Both the position numbers and the translations under genes were made by a program. Positions 22,901-31,224 of a DNA stretch of 64,000 nucleotides are shown piece by piece. The notes beneath the pieces are model-generated. The model had not been told where the DNA came from. It made no database searches and saw nothing but the letters and a program-made list of their open reading frames with translations. Each line of letters starts with the position of its first letter. Position 1 is the first letter of the stretch. The DNA lies in the NCBI GenBank assembly GCA_026874595.1, contig CM049317.1:47518401-47582400 (forward strand). The letters are read 5' to 3'. Origin of the DNA: Sipunculus nudus. Taxonomy: Eukaryota > Annelida > Sipuncula > Golfingiida > Sipunculidae.

Positions 22901-24420
22901 GCAATTGTTGTTTTAACTTTTATTATTCTTTATATGGCTTACTATCAGGAGCAGTTTTCAGTTACATAAAGACGTTCTTGACATTAACAGTTCATTGCTT
23001 CTCTGGGCAAGTAAAATACAAGAAAATGGTGGTAGGGCCACATACAATATTTTCCACATTTTTGCACCTTTAAAGACCCCCTTCATTGCCATTTGACAGT
23101 AGTGGGAACATTATAATTTATTGACTAATGGACTGATTCCGTTCATATTATGCACATGCCCAGATGTTTGTCAAATTATGAAGCCTATTGAAATTTTAGT
23201 CATGACCTGTGCTATGAGAATGGCCTTGACCTTAAATACACCATATTTAAAATCACAAAAAAGATTATATTTGTCAAATGCACAGATTTATTGTTAAAAA
23301 AATTAACAATATAAGAAGTCAAATAGTAAGTTATCTGATTAGTTTGAAAAACAGTGCCCTTGACCTTGATCAAATTAGCCAAAATCTAGGATAATCTCGA
23401 ACCCCTAGCTTTTGAAGCACGGCATATTTTTCTTTCAAATTTGAAACACAAGTTGTTTCCACCAAGACTTTTGATATATTTTAAGACTGGTGACCTTCCC
23501 CTTGGTGACCAAGATAGAATTTGTAGAAATATTGAGTTTTTTGTGAAGCCAATCAGTTTTTAGTAGTGCATAATTTTCTTCAAATTTGACACTCAAAATT
23601 GTTCCCTCCAGGATCTAAGACATGTTTGAAAATTGAAAACCTTTACCATGGTGATATTGACCCTGTAAAGTGTCAATATGTGCTTCAGAACAAGGGGGTG
23701 TATTTTGAAGGGGGTATACCCAGTCTGGGGATACTATGACATCTACAATGCCAGAAATTCTAGTTGGTACAAATTTTCTAATAATTGCTGCTGTCACATT
23801 ACGGTGTGAGCTGACCAAACAAGCAGTTTGTATTGAATCAGAAAATATGAACCCGTGCCTCATCCACATTTTTTGCTCTGCCACCTTGCAAAATGTGAAT
23901 ATAAGCGAGTAGAACACCTCTGCAGAACTGCCTTTAAATCACCGTTAATAATGTTAAATTATCTTCAAATCTGTATTGCAGTGTTTTCATATTTTGTGAC
24001 CTTTCACTCAGGTCTGTATGAATCAGTTGTCATAACATGAAAGTATCATCACCTGAGCAGCATGGCCCATATGTCAGTTGTATTTGTAAACTAGCTCCTT
24101 ATTACTGCAGTTCCTGTCATGCATATTTCTCAAATGATATTAGAAATAAAATAACAAGGGTAATCAATTCAAACTAATGATGAAGAACAACCATAAATCA
24201 CAGGTATGCATTTGTGTAATTGTAAATGTCATATTTAGGGAGACAAATTTACTCAGAAGGTAACACATCGGATAGTAGTAACTTATTTTGACTAATATGA
24301 CTTTACTTCAGGGCAAATGGTTTACGGTCAAGAAAAGATGGCAACATCCACCGGTTATCAAACAATGACGAAGACGACGACATGGCAACGTGGAATGGCA
24401 ATTCAACGCAGCAGATGTAA
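2648..24420 (+). CDS. UBXN4: UBX domain-containing protein 4 (UBXN4/erasin), 12 coding exons
   Basis: Spliced coding region: 2648-2729, 8454-8559, 9221-9249, 9642-9760, 10873-11000, 13032-13172, 13880-14104, 15717-15839, 17065-17167, 17669-17800, 22131-22348, 24312-24420; total 1515 nt, 504 aa, all phases consistent. UBXN4 is known as an ER/nuclear-envelope membrane protein that recruits the p97/VCP ATPase for ER-associated degradation. Visible layout: thioredoxin-like N-terminus (about 1-112, starting MKWFNGTIPEAI where human has MLWFQGAIPAAI), polar linker (113-202), Lys/Glu/Arg coiled coil (203-316), UBX domain (about 321-396), hydrophobic hairpin (414-435), and tail ending TWNGNSTQQM as in vertebrates. 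The start ATG at 2648 is chosen because it matches the conserved N-terminus. Odd points: UBX loop reads Y-P-R rather than F-P-R, intron 7 is GC-AG, and introns are full of transposons. Identification is from remembered family sequence, not a search. Confidence 0.95.
3525..3558 (+). repeat. (TC)n microsatellite at the inner edge of the MULE inverted repeat
   Basis: About 17 TC units. The other arm ends in a shorter GA run (5134-5147), so the tract belongs to the inverted repeat and has expanded on one side only. Confidence 0.9.
4144..4889 (-). pseudogene. Decayed PHD-like zinc-finger / acidic repeat protein fragment of the MULE
   Basis: Read on the minus strand, 4886-4760 encodes a second-half PHD-like motif: C-C-D-G-W-Q-H-L-K-C, then W-x-M-C-Q-P-C. 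Such WQH..C fingers accompany some invertebrate Mutator-type proteins (remembered, not searched). It is followed by about four 20-residue repeats with core QPEPVDETPEEA (period about 60-63 bp, 4520-4730), and then a helical tail ending at 4144. At least two frameshifts break it (near 4676 and 4408), and the first zinc ligands are missing. No catalytic domain is present. Confidence 0.5.
7020..7331 (-). mobile_element. pogo-like MITE, degenerate copy
   Basis: On the minus strand it begins CAGTGTCGTTTATC and includes the block AAGCTTGGGGGACAGGG, which is also found in the element at 59691. Its interior (minus strand) shares CAGCATTTTTGTTAGGTT with that copy. Ends in ACTG followed by TA at the right side. 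The left boundary is approximate. Confidence 0.55.
7540..7775. mobile_element. Palindromic MITE-like repeat
   Basis: Contains ATTGTAATCAGACCAATGAG (7657 on) and, about 60 bases further, its near inverse CATTGGTCTGATAAC. The same core pair occurs in the MITE at 12648-12976, so the two are related. Termini are not clear. Confidence 0.4.
7880..8335 (+). repeat. Interspersed repeat, copy 1 (inverse copy at 47091-47618)
   Basis: Matches the reverse complement of 47091-47618 over its length, for example CTTGCGCTTCTAAAGAAGC, CTGCCTGCTTTGAC and GATATAGGTAGT..GGCCT, ending near GCGCTGTGTAAAGA. Both copies have diverged. Neither codes for protein and I do not recognise the class. It lies just upstream of UBXN4 exon 2. 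Confidence 0.6.
8454..8559 (+). CDS. UBXN4: UBXN4 exon 2 (aa 28-63)
   Basis: Acceptor is a T-rich tract ending ttccag before 8454; donor AAAG|gt at 8560. It encodes the stretch around MDATWE and GFVALKLEAQ, matching the vertebrate segment with MAASWE and SFVAIKID. Enters in phase 1 and leaves in phase 2. Confidence 0.92.
8560..9220 (+). other. UBXN4 intron 2, nothing recognised
   Basis: GT-AG intron of 661 nt, AT-rich. I see no repeat or second coding region. Intron 3 (9250-9641) is likewise plain. Confidence 0.6.
9221..9249 (+). CDS. UBXN4: UBXN4 exon 3, 29-nt microexon (aa 63-73)
   Basis: Only 29 nt. Acceptor ttttgcag before 9221, donor T|gtatcc at 9250. It encodes DASAQFSAI and its junction with exon 4 rebuilds the conserved QFSxIYPVVC motif of the thioredoxin-like domain. 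Without it the reading frame is lost, so it should be constitutive. Confidence 0.85.
9642..9760 (+). CDS. UBXN4: UBXN4 exon 4 (aa 73-112)
   Basis: Acceptor taccag before 9642, chosen over an upstream AG at 9635 because it yields Tyr-Pro (YPVVCIPSTYFI) as in vertebrates. It carries the cis-Pro-type PS strand and GIPLEAAGG turn that close the thioredoxin-like fold. Ends in phase 0 at VK|gtaact. Confidence 0.92.
10010..10551 (+). mobile_element. Short HINE (Helentron-type non-autonomous element) in intron 4
   Basis: Begins AGCTCTGCTGACTGAAAGTC after a T-rich stretch and ends with a hairpin (TGGCC-CATA-GGCCA) directly followed by CTTG and TTT. The 3' subterminal GTTCAGCTGAG mirrors the 5' CTCTGCTGACT with small changes. 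Near the 5' end it carries GTTGTCCATCC, a worn form of the GTCCGTC tract of the larger copies. About 540 bp, without the tandem core. Confidence 0.65.
10873..11000 (+). CDS. UBXN4: UBXN4 exon 5, linker (aa 113-155)
   Basis: Acceptor ctacag before 10873, donor CAAG|gtagtc at 11001. Ser/Thr/Pro-rich, low-complexity linker after the N-terminal domain, as in vertebrate UBXN4. Support is mainly frame continuity (phase 0 in, phase 2 out) and clean splice sites. Confidence 0.85.
11191..11870 (+). repeat. 85-bp tandem array, 8 units
   Basis: Units starting at 11191, 11276, 11361, 11446, 11531, 11616, 11701 and 11786 are spaced exactly 85 bp apart and are nearly identical in the middle, with diverged first and last units. 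Located in UBXN4 intron 5. Contains ACATGGTCAGTGCTGTAGAG in each unit. Non-coding. Confidence 0.95.
12648..12976. mobile_element. MITE with about 60-bp imperfect terminal inverted repeats
   Basis: Left end CAGCAGTTATAC... and right end ...GTACAACTGCTG are inverted repeats that run on through CTCCTT.GCTTTA.CCGCTG and CTTTGTA, about 60 bp with scattered mismatches. The core contains TTGTAATCAGACCAGTGAG and its inverse CATTGGTCTGATAACA, as in the repeat at 7540. No clear target duplication. Located in intron 5, upstream of exon 6. Confidence 0.65.
13032..13172 (+). CDS. UBXN4: UBXN4 exon 6, linker to coiled coil (aa 155-202)
   Basis: Acceptor attgcag before 13032, donor CAGAG|gtgggt at 13173. 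Acidic and Ser/Thr-rich, ending in TVEERVQR at the start of the coiled coil, which corresponds to the NIRVERL region of human. Phase 2 in and out. Confidence 0.88.
13173..13879 (+). other. UBXN4 intron 6, nothing recognised
   Basis: 707-nt GT-AG intron, AT-rich, with no repeat I can define. Confidence 0.6.
13880..14104 (+). CDS. UBXN4: UBXN4 exon 7, coiled coil (aa 202-277)
   Basis: Acceptor ctacag before 13880. Almost continuous Lys/Arg/Glu helix including MGKNMGRL and ending EQIARDR, aligned with IERRKTGKEML and QQIALDR in human. The donor is AG|gcaagt at 14105, a GC-type site. The alternative GT three bases later puts a stop codon straight after the junction with exon 8, so the GC donor is required. 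Confidence 0.92.
14294..15070 (+). repeat. 35-bp minisatellite, about 22 units
   Basis: Unit GGTGGTCATCATGGCAGGGT followed by GGTTGTCTTACAAGG, period 35 bp, with only point variants (GGGGTGG/GGGATGG/GGGGTGA). Because 35 is not a multiple of 3 and the unit lacks stops in any + frame, it produces long overlapping artificial open frames. It starts about 190 bp into intron 7, downstream of the GC donor; a diverged unit (GACCAGGAAAAGTGGTCATG) precedes it. Confidence 0.97.
15717..15839 (+). CDS. UBXN4: UBXN4 exon 8, coiled coil (aa 277-318)
   Basis: Acceptor tttacag before 15717, donor GAAG|gttagt at 15840. Begins RAERSAKFQKEKED, matching RAERAARFAKTKEE of human, then an Ala/Gln-rich helical stretch leading to the UBX domain. 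Confidence 0.92.
15840..17064 (+). other. UBXN4 intron 8, nothing recognised
   Basis: 1225-nt GT-AG intron. Open frames within it are short and lack coding similarity. No transposon ends found. Confidence 0.55.
17065..17167 (+). CDS. UBXN4: UBXN4 exon 9, UBX domain first half (aa 318-352)
   Basis: Acceptor tttgtag before 17065, donor CTTCAG|gtaaat at 17168. Encodes the first two UBX strands and helix, ARIQFRLPDGSS, matching the human domain almost residue for residue. UBX is a ubiquitin-like fold that binds the p97 N-domain. Confidence 0.95.
17236..17480 (+). mobile_element. tRNA-derived SINE in intron 9
   Basis: A pol III-like A box (ATGGTTAAGGCACTGG, 17241 on) and B box (GGGTTCCAGTCCTG, 17277-17290) are spaced as in a tRNA head, followed by a non-tRNA body and an A-rich end (AAAAACTATAAGAATGAA). 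The tRNA part cannot fold into a working tRNA. A SINE is the best reading; the family is not recognised. Confidence 0.6.
17669..17800 (+). CDS. UBXN4: UBXN4 exon 10, UBX domain second half (aa 353-396)
   Basis: Acceptor atccacag before 17669, donor CCT|gtgagt at 17801. Contains the p97-contact loop as TYPRREFTEDD (residues 366 onward; canonical is F-P-R) and the closing strands LLDLELAPSA..VVLP. Phase 0 at both ends. Confidence 0.95.
17993..21790 (+). mobile_element. HINE 'F' in intron 10, split by nested element D1
   Basis: 5' end AGCTAAGCTGACTGAAAGTC after a T run, with a GTCCATCGTCTGTCC tract. 3' end TAGCTGAGCATCGA then palindrome GACCCATGGGTC, CTAG, TT. The part after D1 (20719-21790) has long spaced units containing AGGTCAAAGGTCA. 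Element D1 (18316-20718) is inserted in it. Decayed relative to copies A and A'. Confidence 0.6.
18316..20718 (+). mobile_element. HINE 'D1' in intron 10
   Basis: Starts AGGTCAGCTGACTATAAGTC at the end of a T tract, with GTCCGTCGTCCGTCC at 18361, and ends CAGCTGAGCGCCATGACCCA, TGGGTCCCTTG. About 2.4 kb. Its body is the same as D2 (35918-41752): both have the same poly-C tract (19143, 37448) and the same ATTCTGTCCACTTGCCTGTC block. D1 lacks the insertions seen in D2 and so supplies their empty sites. Confidence 0.75.
22131..22348 (+). CDS. UBXN4: UBXN4 exon 11, membrane hairpin (aa 397-469)
   Basis: Acceptor ttccag before 22131, donor AAATC|gtaagc at 22349. Residues 414-435 are hydrophobic with Trp (FLMVILGPLIALW... 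FLFG), corresponding to the intramembrane segment by which vertebrate UBXN4 sits in the ER membrane with both ends in the cytosol. The rest is a Gln/Ser/Pro-rich cytosolic tail. Confidence 0.93.
22990..23763 (+). mobile_element. Degenerate Helitron copy in intron 11
   Basis: The body shares blocks with the Helitron at 25059 (CATTTGACAGTA, ATTATGCACATG, GGCCTTGACCTT). 3' end GTCTGGGGATACTATGACAT, then AAATTCTAG|TT, aligned with the terminus at 27014. The terminal hairpin is weakened. The 5' end is not found. Confidence 0.5.
24043..24080 (+). mobile_element. HINE 3' end remnant
   Basis: CACCTGAGCAGCATGGCCCA followed by TATGTCAGTTG resembles a worn 3' terminus of the A/D family. The matching 5' end is probably in the region 22380-22480, which has a degraded GGTCCATCCATCTGTTCATC tract. 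Confidence 0.35.
24312..24420 (+). CDS. UBXN4: UBXN4 exon 12, C-terminus and stop (aa 469-504)
   Basis: Acceptor cttcag before 24312; TAA at 24418-24420. Contains an acidic run (NDEDDDMA) and ends TWNGNSTQQM, identical to the vertebrate C-terminus as I recall it. That conservation fixes the last exon and frame. Confidence 0.95.
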
Positions 24421-25058
24421 AATATTAAAAAATATGTTACTCATGCCCAGCTGAGGGGCAGAGTATGTATACAAGACAAAGTTTGTATTTCTAATAATCT
24501 TAAACTGTCAAGATGCTGTCATGCATTTAAAATTTGTTGATGACCTGCAAATCAATGCAAATTTATATTTAATGCAGAATTTCCTTGTAAATGTTAATAC
24601 CTTTAAGTATATAAATGTAATTTTTATGTGACAAGTTATTCATTGAATACCATTAGGAGACTGTTACAGCTTGGTTCATTTTCACTTTGTTTTATTGACT
24701 GACATAAAATTACAAAACATTCCCCAGGTTGCAATATTTGAAATTTAGTCTTACACAAGTTGTCCAAAAGTTAGTTACAATTGTATAGTATATGTTGGGC
24801 ACAAGTAAGAAGTGACACAGTTTTCTTAGGAAAATTGTGGTTTGAAAGAATTTAAAATGTACATTTAAATGCTCCATAAAATGTAGAATAAGATATCCAC
24901 AGTAAAAATTAGGATTCAGCAGAGTCCATATTTGTTGGAAAAGTTGAACTATTTAATGATTATAGCATATGTTCTTTTATTTACTGAAGATGATTGAAAA
25001 AGGGGGGTAAGTTGGTAAATAGCCCTTGTTTATTGTATTGGTTAGGATTTTAATTGTA

Positions 25059-27014
25059 TCGCCAGACATAGTCTGGAGATACTATGGTTTAGGCACGGTC
25101 GTGCCGCCGCCGCCGCCGCCGCAGAGATTTCTTTTGGACACAATAACTCAAAAAATATTTCACGGATCTTTACCAAACTTGGTATATGTATAGATATGGG
25201 TGAGAGGACAACGCCTATTTAAAATGAGGTCATGACCTCAACTAGGAGAGTGACCTTGACCTTGAATAGGTTCAATTTTGGGGAAAATCACACAAATTCT
25301 TAAATATCTCAAGAAAACTTGCATGGATTGATCCCAAAATCAAGTTGATCGAAGATCATGGATAGGGTTGTCATGTTCCAGAAACTGGTGGCGCCACCTA
25401 TTACTCTTTACTTGTTTTCATGCCGTTTAATATCCCCAAAATTGCTACTTGACAGTACTGTGAGCATTATAAGTCAAAAACTAATGGACAGATTTCTTTC
25501 ATATTATGCAAATACATAGATATGGGTTATGGGATGATGTTTATTAAAATTGGGGTCATGACCTTTCCTATGAGAGTGGCCTTGACCTTGAATATTGCCA
25601 TATATGGTGAAAATCACACAAAAATCATTAATTTCTCAATAAGGGATGCATGCATTGGTCCAAAAATCAACTTGACCGAAGATCTTGGATAGTAATGTCA
25701 TGTACTGGAAACAGGTGGCGCCACCTGTTATTCTTTTACTTGTTTTCGTGCCGTTTAATACCCCATCATTGCCACTTAACAGTACATTTATAACCTGTGA
25801 GCATTATAAGTCAAAAACTAATGGACAGATTTCTTTCATATTATGCATATACATAGACATGGGTTATGGGATGATGTATATATAAATTGGGTTCATGACC
25901 TTTCCTATTAGAGTGGCCTTGACCTTGAATATTGCCATATATGGTGAAAAATTACACAAAATCATTAATATCTCAATAAGGGATGCATGCATTGGTCCAA
26001 AAATCAACTTGACCGAAGATCTTGGAAAGTATTGTCATGTACCGGAAACAGGTGGTGCCACCTGTTATTCTTTTACTTGTTTTGTGCCGTTTAATACCCC
26101 ATCATTGCCATTTATCAGTACTGTGAGCATTATAAGTCAAAAACTAATGGACAAATTTCTTTCATATTATGCATATACATGGATATGGGTTATAGGATAA
26201 TGTTTATTTGAATAGGGGTCATGACCTTTCCAATGAGTGGCCTTGACCTTGAATATTGCCATATATGGTGAAAATCACACAAAATCATTAATTTCTCAAC
26301 AAGGGATGCATTTATTGGTCCAAAAATCAACTTGAAGGAAGATCTTGGATAGTGTTGTCATGTACGGGAAACAGGTGGTGCCACCTGTTATTCTTTTACT
26401 TGTTTTCGTGCCGTTTAATACCCCATCATTGCCACTTAACAGTACATTTATAACCTGTGAGCATTATAAGTCAAAAACTAATGGACAGATTTCTTTCATA
26501 TTATGCATATACATAGACATGGGTTATGGGATAATGTATATATAAATTGGGGTCATGACCTTTCCTATTAGAGTGGCCTTGACCTTGAATATTGCCATAT
26601 ATGGTGAAAATTACACAATATCATTAATATCTCAATAAGGGATGCATGCATTGGACCAAAAAATCAACATGTTCGAAGATCTTGGAAAGTATTGTCATGT
26701 ACCGGAAACAGGTGGCGCCACCTGTTATTCTTTACTTGTTTTGTGCCGTTTAATACCCCATCATTGCCATTTATCAGTACTGTGAGCATTATAAGTCAAA
26801 AACTAATGGACAGATTTCTTGCATATTCATAGACATGGGTTAGGGGATGATGTATATTGAAATTTGGATCATGACCTTTTCTATGAGAATGACCTTTTCT
26901 ATGAGTGTGGTCTGATATTAATTGTTGCTGAAGATGGGGGGCCTATTCTTTAAGGGGGGGGGGGATTAATTGTCTGGCGATACTATGGCACCTGCGGTGC
27001 CAAGAAATATCTAG
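25059..27014 (+). mobile_element. Non-autonomous Helitron with canonical ends and tandem core
   Basis: Begins TC (25059) after an A and ends CTAG (27011-27014) before a T, the classic A|T target. A perfect hairpin GGCACC-TGC-GGTGCC (26987-27001) lies 9 nt before the CTAG. The 5' end has its own hairpin CCAGAC-ATAGT.CTGG. The core has about 4.5 units of 323-337 bp (GCCGTTTAATACC... blocks at 25427, 25751, 26085, 26408, 26745), each with GGTGGCGCCACC or GGTGGTGCCACC and TGACCTTGACCTTGAA-like sites. No Rep or helicase gene. It lies 640 bp beyond the UBXN4 stop. Confidence 0.9.
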
Positions 27015-27113
27015 TTATATATATGATCTAGGCATTGATTTAAGGATATAATCAGTTCCACAGCTGCTTTGTTAAAAGCTATTGAACTTTGTACCTGGTT
27101 ATTTAATTTAAAC

Positions 27114-27119
27114 AATAAA
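27114..27119 (+). terminator. Candidate UBXN4 polyadenylation signal (AATAAA)
   Basis: First AATAAA on the + strand I found downstream of the stop codon, in an AT-rich stretch followed by a T/C-rich one. If it is used, the 3' UTR would be about 2.7 kb and include the Helitron 25059-27014. Position in the right order is the only support; an earlier non-canonical signal is possible. Confidence 0.3.
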
Positions 27120-27667
27120 CTGACAAATATGAGAAAATTGTTCCTGTCTCTCCTCATGGAATGCAAGAGTGCACATTGTGTTTAATTATACATGCTTTTT
27201 CAGCTCAGCTAAACTTGAGTGAAGCCCTGTGTCTTCTTTGTATGTCTTTATGTTTGAACATGCTGGTATTAATTTAAGACACTTCTAAGGAGCATTATGA
27301 TTGAAAATACATTTACCTACCTTCGTTATATAATTTATTTGATTTCTGGTTTTATCTGCATATATAAATGAACTCGAGGTAGTCCTGGTTTGTCTGGTTG
27401 CTTGTTGAATGAGTTTGGATTATTCTGACGGGCCCCCCACCTGTTATAAATACATGGATATAGACAAAACAAACAGCCTGTGTACCACTGGATGAGCCTT
27501 TTCTGTCCTATTTTTATGAATGTTCAGTTGATTATCTTTAGTTAACAGTTGTCAGATATCAGAATAGGCCCATTTAAACATGTCAGATTTCTCTACAAGA
27601 TTCTTGAGGAATTACTGATTATAGATTTTTTGGTCAGTTGATCTATAGAGATGACCCTTTGGTTTTT

Positions 27668-30600
27668 AGCTCAGCTGACTGAAAGTCATCTGAGCTATAG
27701 CGATCACTCTTTGTCCGTCGTCCGTCTGTCCGTCCGTTAACCAGGCACAAATCGTAACCGCTGGACCTAGAACCTTGTAACTTGGGATTCTGAGAGGTCC
27801 ATGAAAAATCTCCTTGGAAACCAGAAATTAGGTCTCTGTTACCCATATCCTTCGAGCTATGGGGCCCCAAAGTACCCCCCAGAAAAGTAAAAAATTTCAT
27901 ACAAAAACTTTAATATCTCATTTACTACTTGACTGATGGATATGATTTTTGGCATACATATTGATCATGAGATGTTCCATAAGTTCCTGCAGACTGGTGG
28001 CGCCACCTGTATTTTTCAATTTTTTACAAATTTTTTTCTCTATTTTTGAGACCTTTAAAAATGTGAACATCTGTTAACAAGGCACAAATTGTAAAGACTT
28101 GACCTAGAATCTTAATTCTTGATACACTGAAAGGTCCCTGAAAAATCTCCTTGAAAACCAGAAATTAGGTCTCTGTTACCCATATCCTTCGAGCTATGGG
28201 GCCCCAAAGTACCCCCCAGAATAGTAAAAAATTTCATACAAAAACTTCAATATCTCATTAACTACATCACTGATGGTCATGATTTTTGGCATACATATTG
28301 ATCATGAGATGTTCCATAAGTTCCTGCAGACTGGTGGCGCCACCTGTATTTTTCGATTTTTTACGATTTTTTCCTCTATTTTTGAGACGTTTAAAGATGC
28401 TGTCATCTGTTAACGTGGCACAAATCGTAACCGCTGGACCTAGAATCTTGATTCTCGTCACACTGAGAGACCTATTAAAAATCTCCATGAAAACCATAAA
28501 TTAGATCTCTGTTACACATATCCTTTGAGCTATGGGGCCCGAAAGTACCCCCCCCCCCCCCCAGAAAAGTCAAAAATTTCATACAAAAACTTCAATATCT
28601 CATTAACTACTTTACTGATGGTCATGATTTTTGGCATACTTATTGATCATGAGATGTTCCATCACTTCCTGCAGACTGGTGGCGCCACCTGTATTTTTTG
28701 ATTTTTTACGAATTGCTTTCTCTATTTTTGAGACCTTTAAAAATGTGAACAGCTGTTAACAGGGCCCAAATCATAAAGACTGGACCTAGAATCTTAATTC
28801 TTGACACACTGAGAGGTCCATGAAAAGTCTCCATGGAAACCTGAAATTAGGTCTCTGTTACCCATATTCTTTAAGCTGTATGGCTCCAAATTAATGGAAA
28901 ATTTGATACAAAAACTGCAGTATCTCAATAACTACAACACTGATGGTCATGATTTTCGGCATACATATTGATCATGACCTGTTCCATCAGTTTCTGCAGA
29001 CTGGATGCGCCACCTCTATTTTTTTCAAATTTTTACGATTTTTTTTCTCTTTTTTTGATACCTTAAAAGATGTGGTTATCTGTCAACAGGGTACAAATCG
29101 CAACAACTGGACCTAGAATCTTCATTCTTGTCATGCAAAGAGGCCCATGAAAAGTGCCTGTGGAAACTTAAAATTAGGTCTCTGTTACCCATATCCTTCA
29201 AGCTATAGGACTCCAAAGTATCCCTCAGAATAATGGACAATTACATACAAAAGCTGAAGTATCTGAACAACTAATGCGGAGATCACCATGATTCTTTGCA
29301 TGGATATTGATCATTAAGTGTTTTTATTAGTTTCTGCAGACTGGTGGAGCCACCTGTATTTTTGTACCTGCCAAAATGAAGTTTTGCGGATACTATGTTT
29401 TTGACCGGGTTCCTCCGCCGTTGCTGCGTTCGTTTCCAGAGAGCTCCTCTGGAACTTGATTTTATGAGCTTTCCAAGCTCATATCTCGGGAACCGTTTGA
29501 CTGATCAGGAAATAAAATTTATACAAATGTAGCCCTTGGATAGCTCTATAACATACACAAAAAATGATGGCACCACCTGTAACCATGTTTGCACAGTGTC
29601 CATCTGTGAATTGACTAATTCACCTGAAATTTGACATGCGTATACATCCTGGATAGCTTTCTTGATTTTATGACAGGTGGCACCACCTACATTCTCATTC
29701 ACGCTGATGACATCCAAGCTCATATCTCGGGAACCGTTTGACCGATCGGGCCAAAATTTTGCATAAGTATAGATCTAACATAGCTCTTTATCATACGCTA
29801 AACTGGTGGCACCACCTGCAACCATTTTTGCACAGCGTCTGTCTGTTTGTCTCATATCTCGGCAGTTGTTTGACATATCTGCCTAAAATTTTGCAGTTTT
29901 ATACATCCTGGATAGCTTTCTTGATGTTATGACAGGTGGCACCACCTACATTCACGGTCACGCTGATGACATCCAAGCCCATATCTCAGGAACCGTTTGA
30001 CTGATCAGGAAATAAAATTTATACAAATGTAGTCCTTGGATAGCTCTATAACCTACTTTCTCGTTCTCGCTGATGACATCCAAGCTCATATCTCGGGAAC
30101 CGTTTGACCGAATTGGCCAAAATTTTGCATGTCTATAGATCTAACATAGCTCTTTATCATACACAAAACTGGTGGCACCACCTGCAACCATTTTTGCACA
30201 GGTCTGTCTGTTTGTCTGCCGTGCAATAAAGTCACTCACATCTTGGCAGTGGTTTGACATATCTGCCTAAAATTTTGCAGTTTTATACATCCTGGATAGC
30301 TTTCTTGATTTTTTGACAGGTGGCGCCACCTTTATTCTAGTTTATGCTGCAGACATCCAAGCTCATATCTCGGGAACCGTTTGAACAATTGGGCCAAAAT
30401 TTTGCATGTGTATAGATCTCACATAGGTCTTTATCATACACAAAACTGGAGGGGCCACCTGCAACCATTTTTGCACATTTTGCACAGCGTCTGTCTGTTT
30501 GTCTGCCGTGGCCTAAAATCACTTATTTCTCTGTAGTGGTTTGACATAACTGCCTAAAATTTTGCAGGTTCAACATCCTGGACAGCTTTCTTGATTTTAT

Positions 30601-31221
30601 GACAGGTGGCGCCACCTACATTCTAGTTAACGCTGCACGCCTCCAAGCTAATATCTCAGGAACCATTTGACCGATTGGGCCAAAATTGTGCTTGTGTTTA
30701 GATCTCACATAGGTCTTTATCATACACAAAACTGGAGGGGCCACCTGCAACCATTTTTGCACTGCGTCTGTCTGTTTGTCTGCCGTGGGCTAAAATCACT
30801 CATATCCATGTAGTGGTTTGACCTTTTGCCTAAAATTTTGCATATGTATACAACTTGGACAGCTTTCTGGATTTGTGGTAGGTGGCACAACCTACATACA
30901 CACTTAGGCTGCAGACATCCATGCTAATATGCAACATACCTTATTCTGTTTCCCCTTGCCACTCAATCCATGCCTCACTTCACCCGTTCCACTCTAATTT
31001 AGCAGATACACGTAATCACTTGTCGGCTACCCGTATTCTAGTTTTAAAAGTTTACACATTTTTTCTCTATTTTTCAGATATATAAATACAGACTAAATCT
31101 TGGCCTGTTGGTTAATCTGTTTGATGCTTCAGTTGAATGGGTATCTACCATTCTGATGATAAAATTTCCTTTTGTGAATCTCTTCCCAGTCAGCTGAGCG
31201 TCATGACCCATGGGTCACTTG
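27668..31221 (+). mobile_element. HINE 'A', with nested Helitron-type block
   Basis: 5' end AGCTCAGCTGACTGAAAGTC (folds back: AGCTCAG.TGACT-GAA-AGTCA.CTGAGCT), then a GTCCGTCGTCCGTC tract. 3' end AGTCAGCTGAGCGTCATGAC, palindrome TGACCCATGGGTCA, CTTG. The 11-mer CTCAGCTGACT near the 5' end is the exact inverse of AGTCAGCTGAG upstream of the 3' hairpin. The core has five 330-345-bp units (GTTAAC..GGCACAAATCGTAA at 27737, 28075, 28411, 28757, 29085), followed by the nested block 29367-31041. Non-coding. Confidence 0.85.
29367..31041 (+). mobile_element. Helitron-like block nested in element A
   Basis: Starts (T/C)C-GCCAAAA-type hairpin (CTGCCAAAATGAAGTTTTGC, then GGATACTATG) after an A, and ends TATTCTAG before T. 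After it the sequence resumes the core unit of A (TTTTTCTCTATTTTTCAGA). Inside are 260-290-bp units with ATATCTCGGGAACCGTTTGA and GGTGGC(A/G)CCACC. The inverse copy in A' keeps the TC start intact. Confidence 0.7.
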
Positions 31222-31224
31222 TTT

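Noticed and set aside
25800-26200. Open frame with GGATCYSFT-like repeats
   Set aside because: It falls in the Helitron core units, is interrupted in other units and has no known domain.
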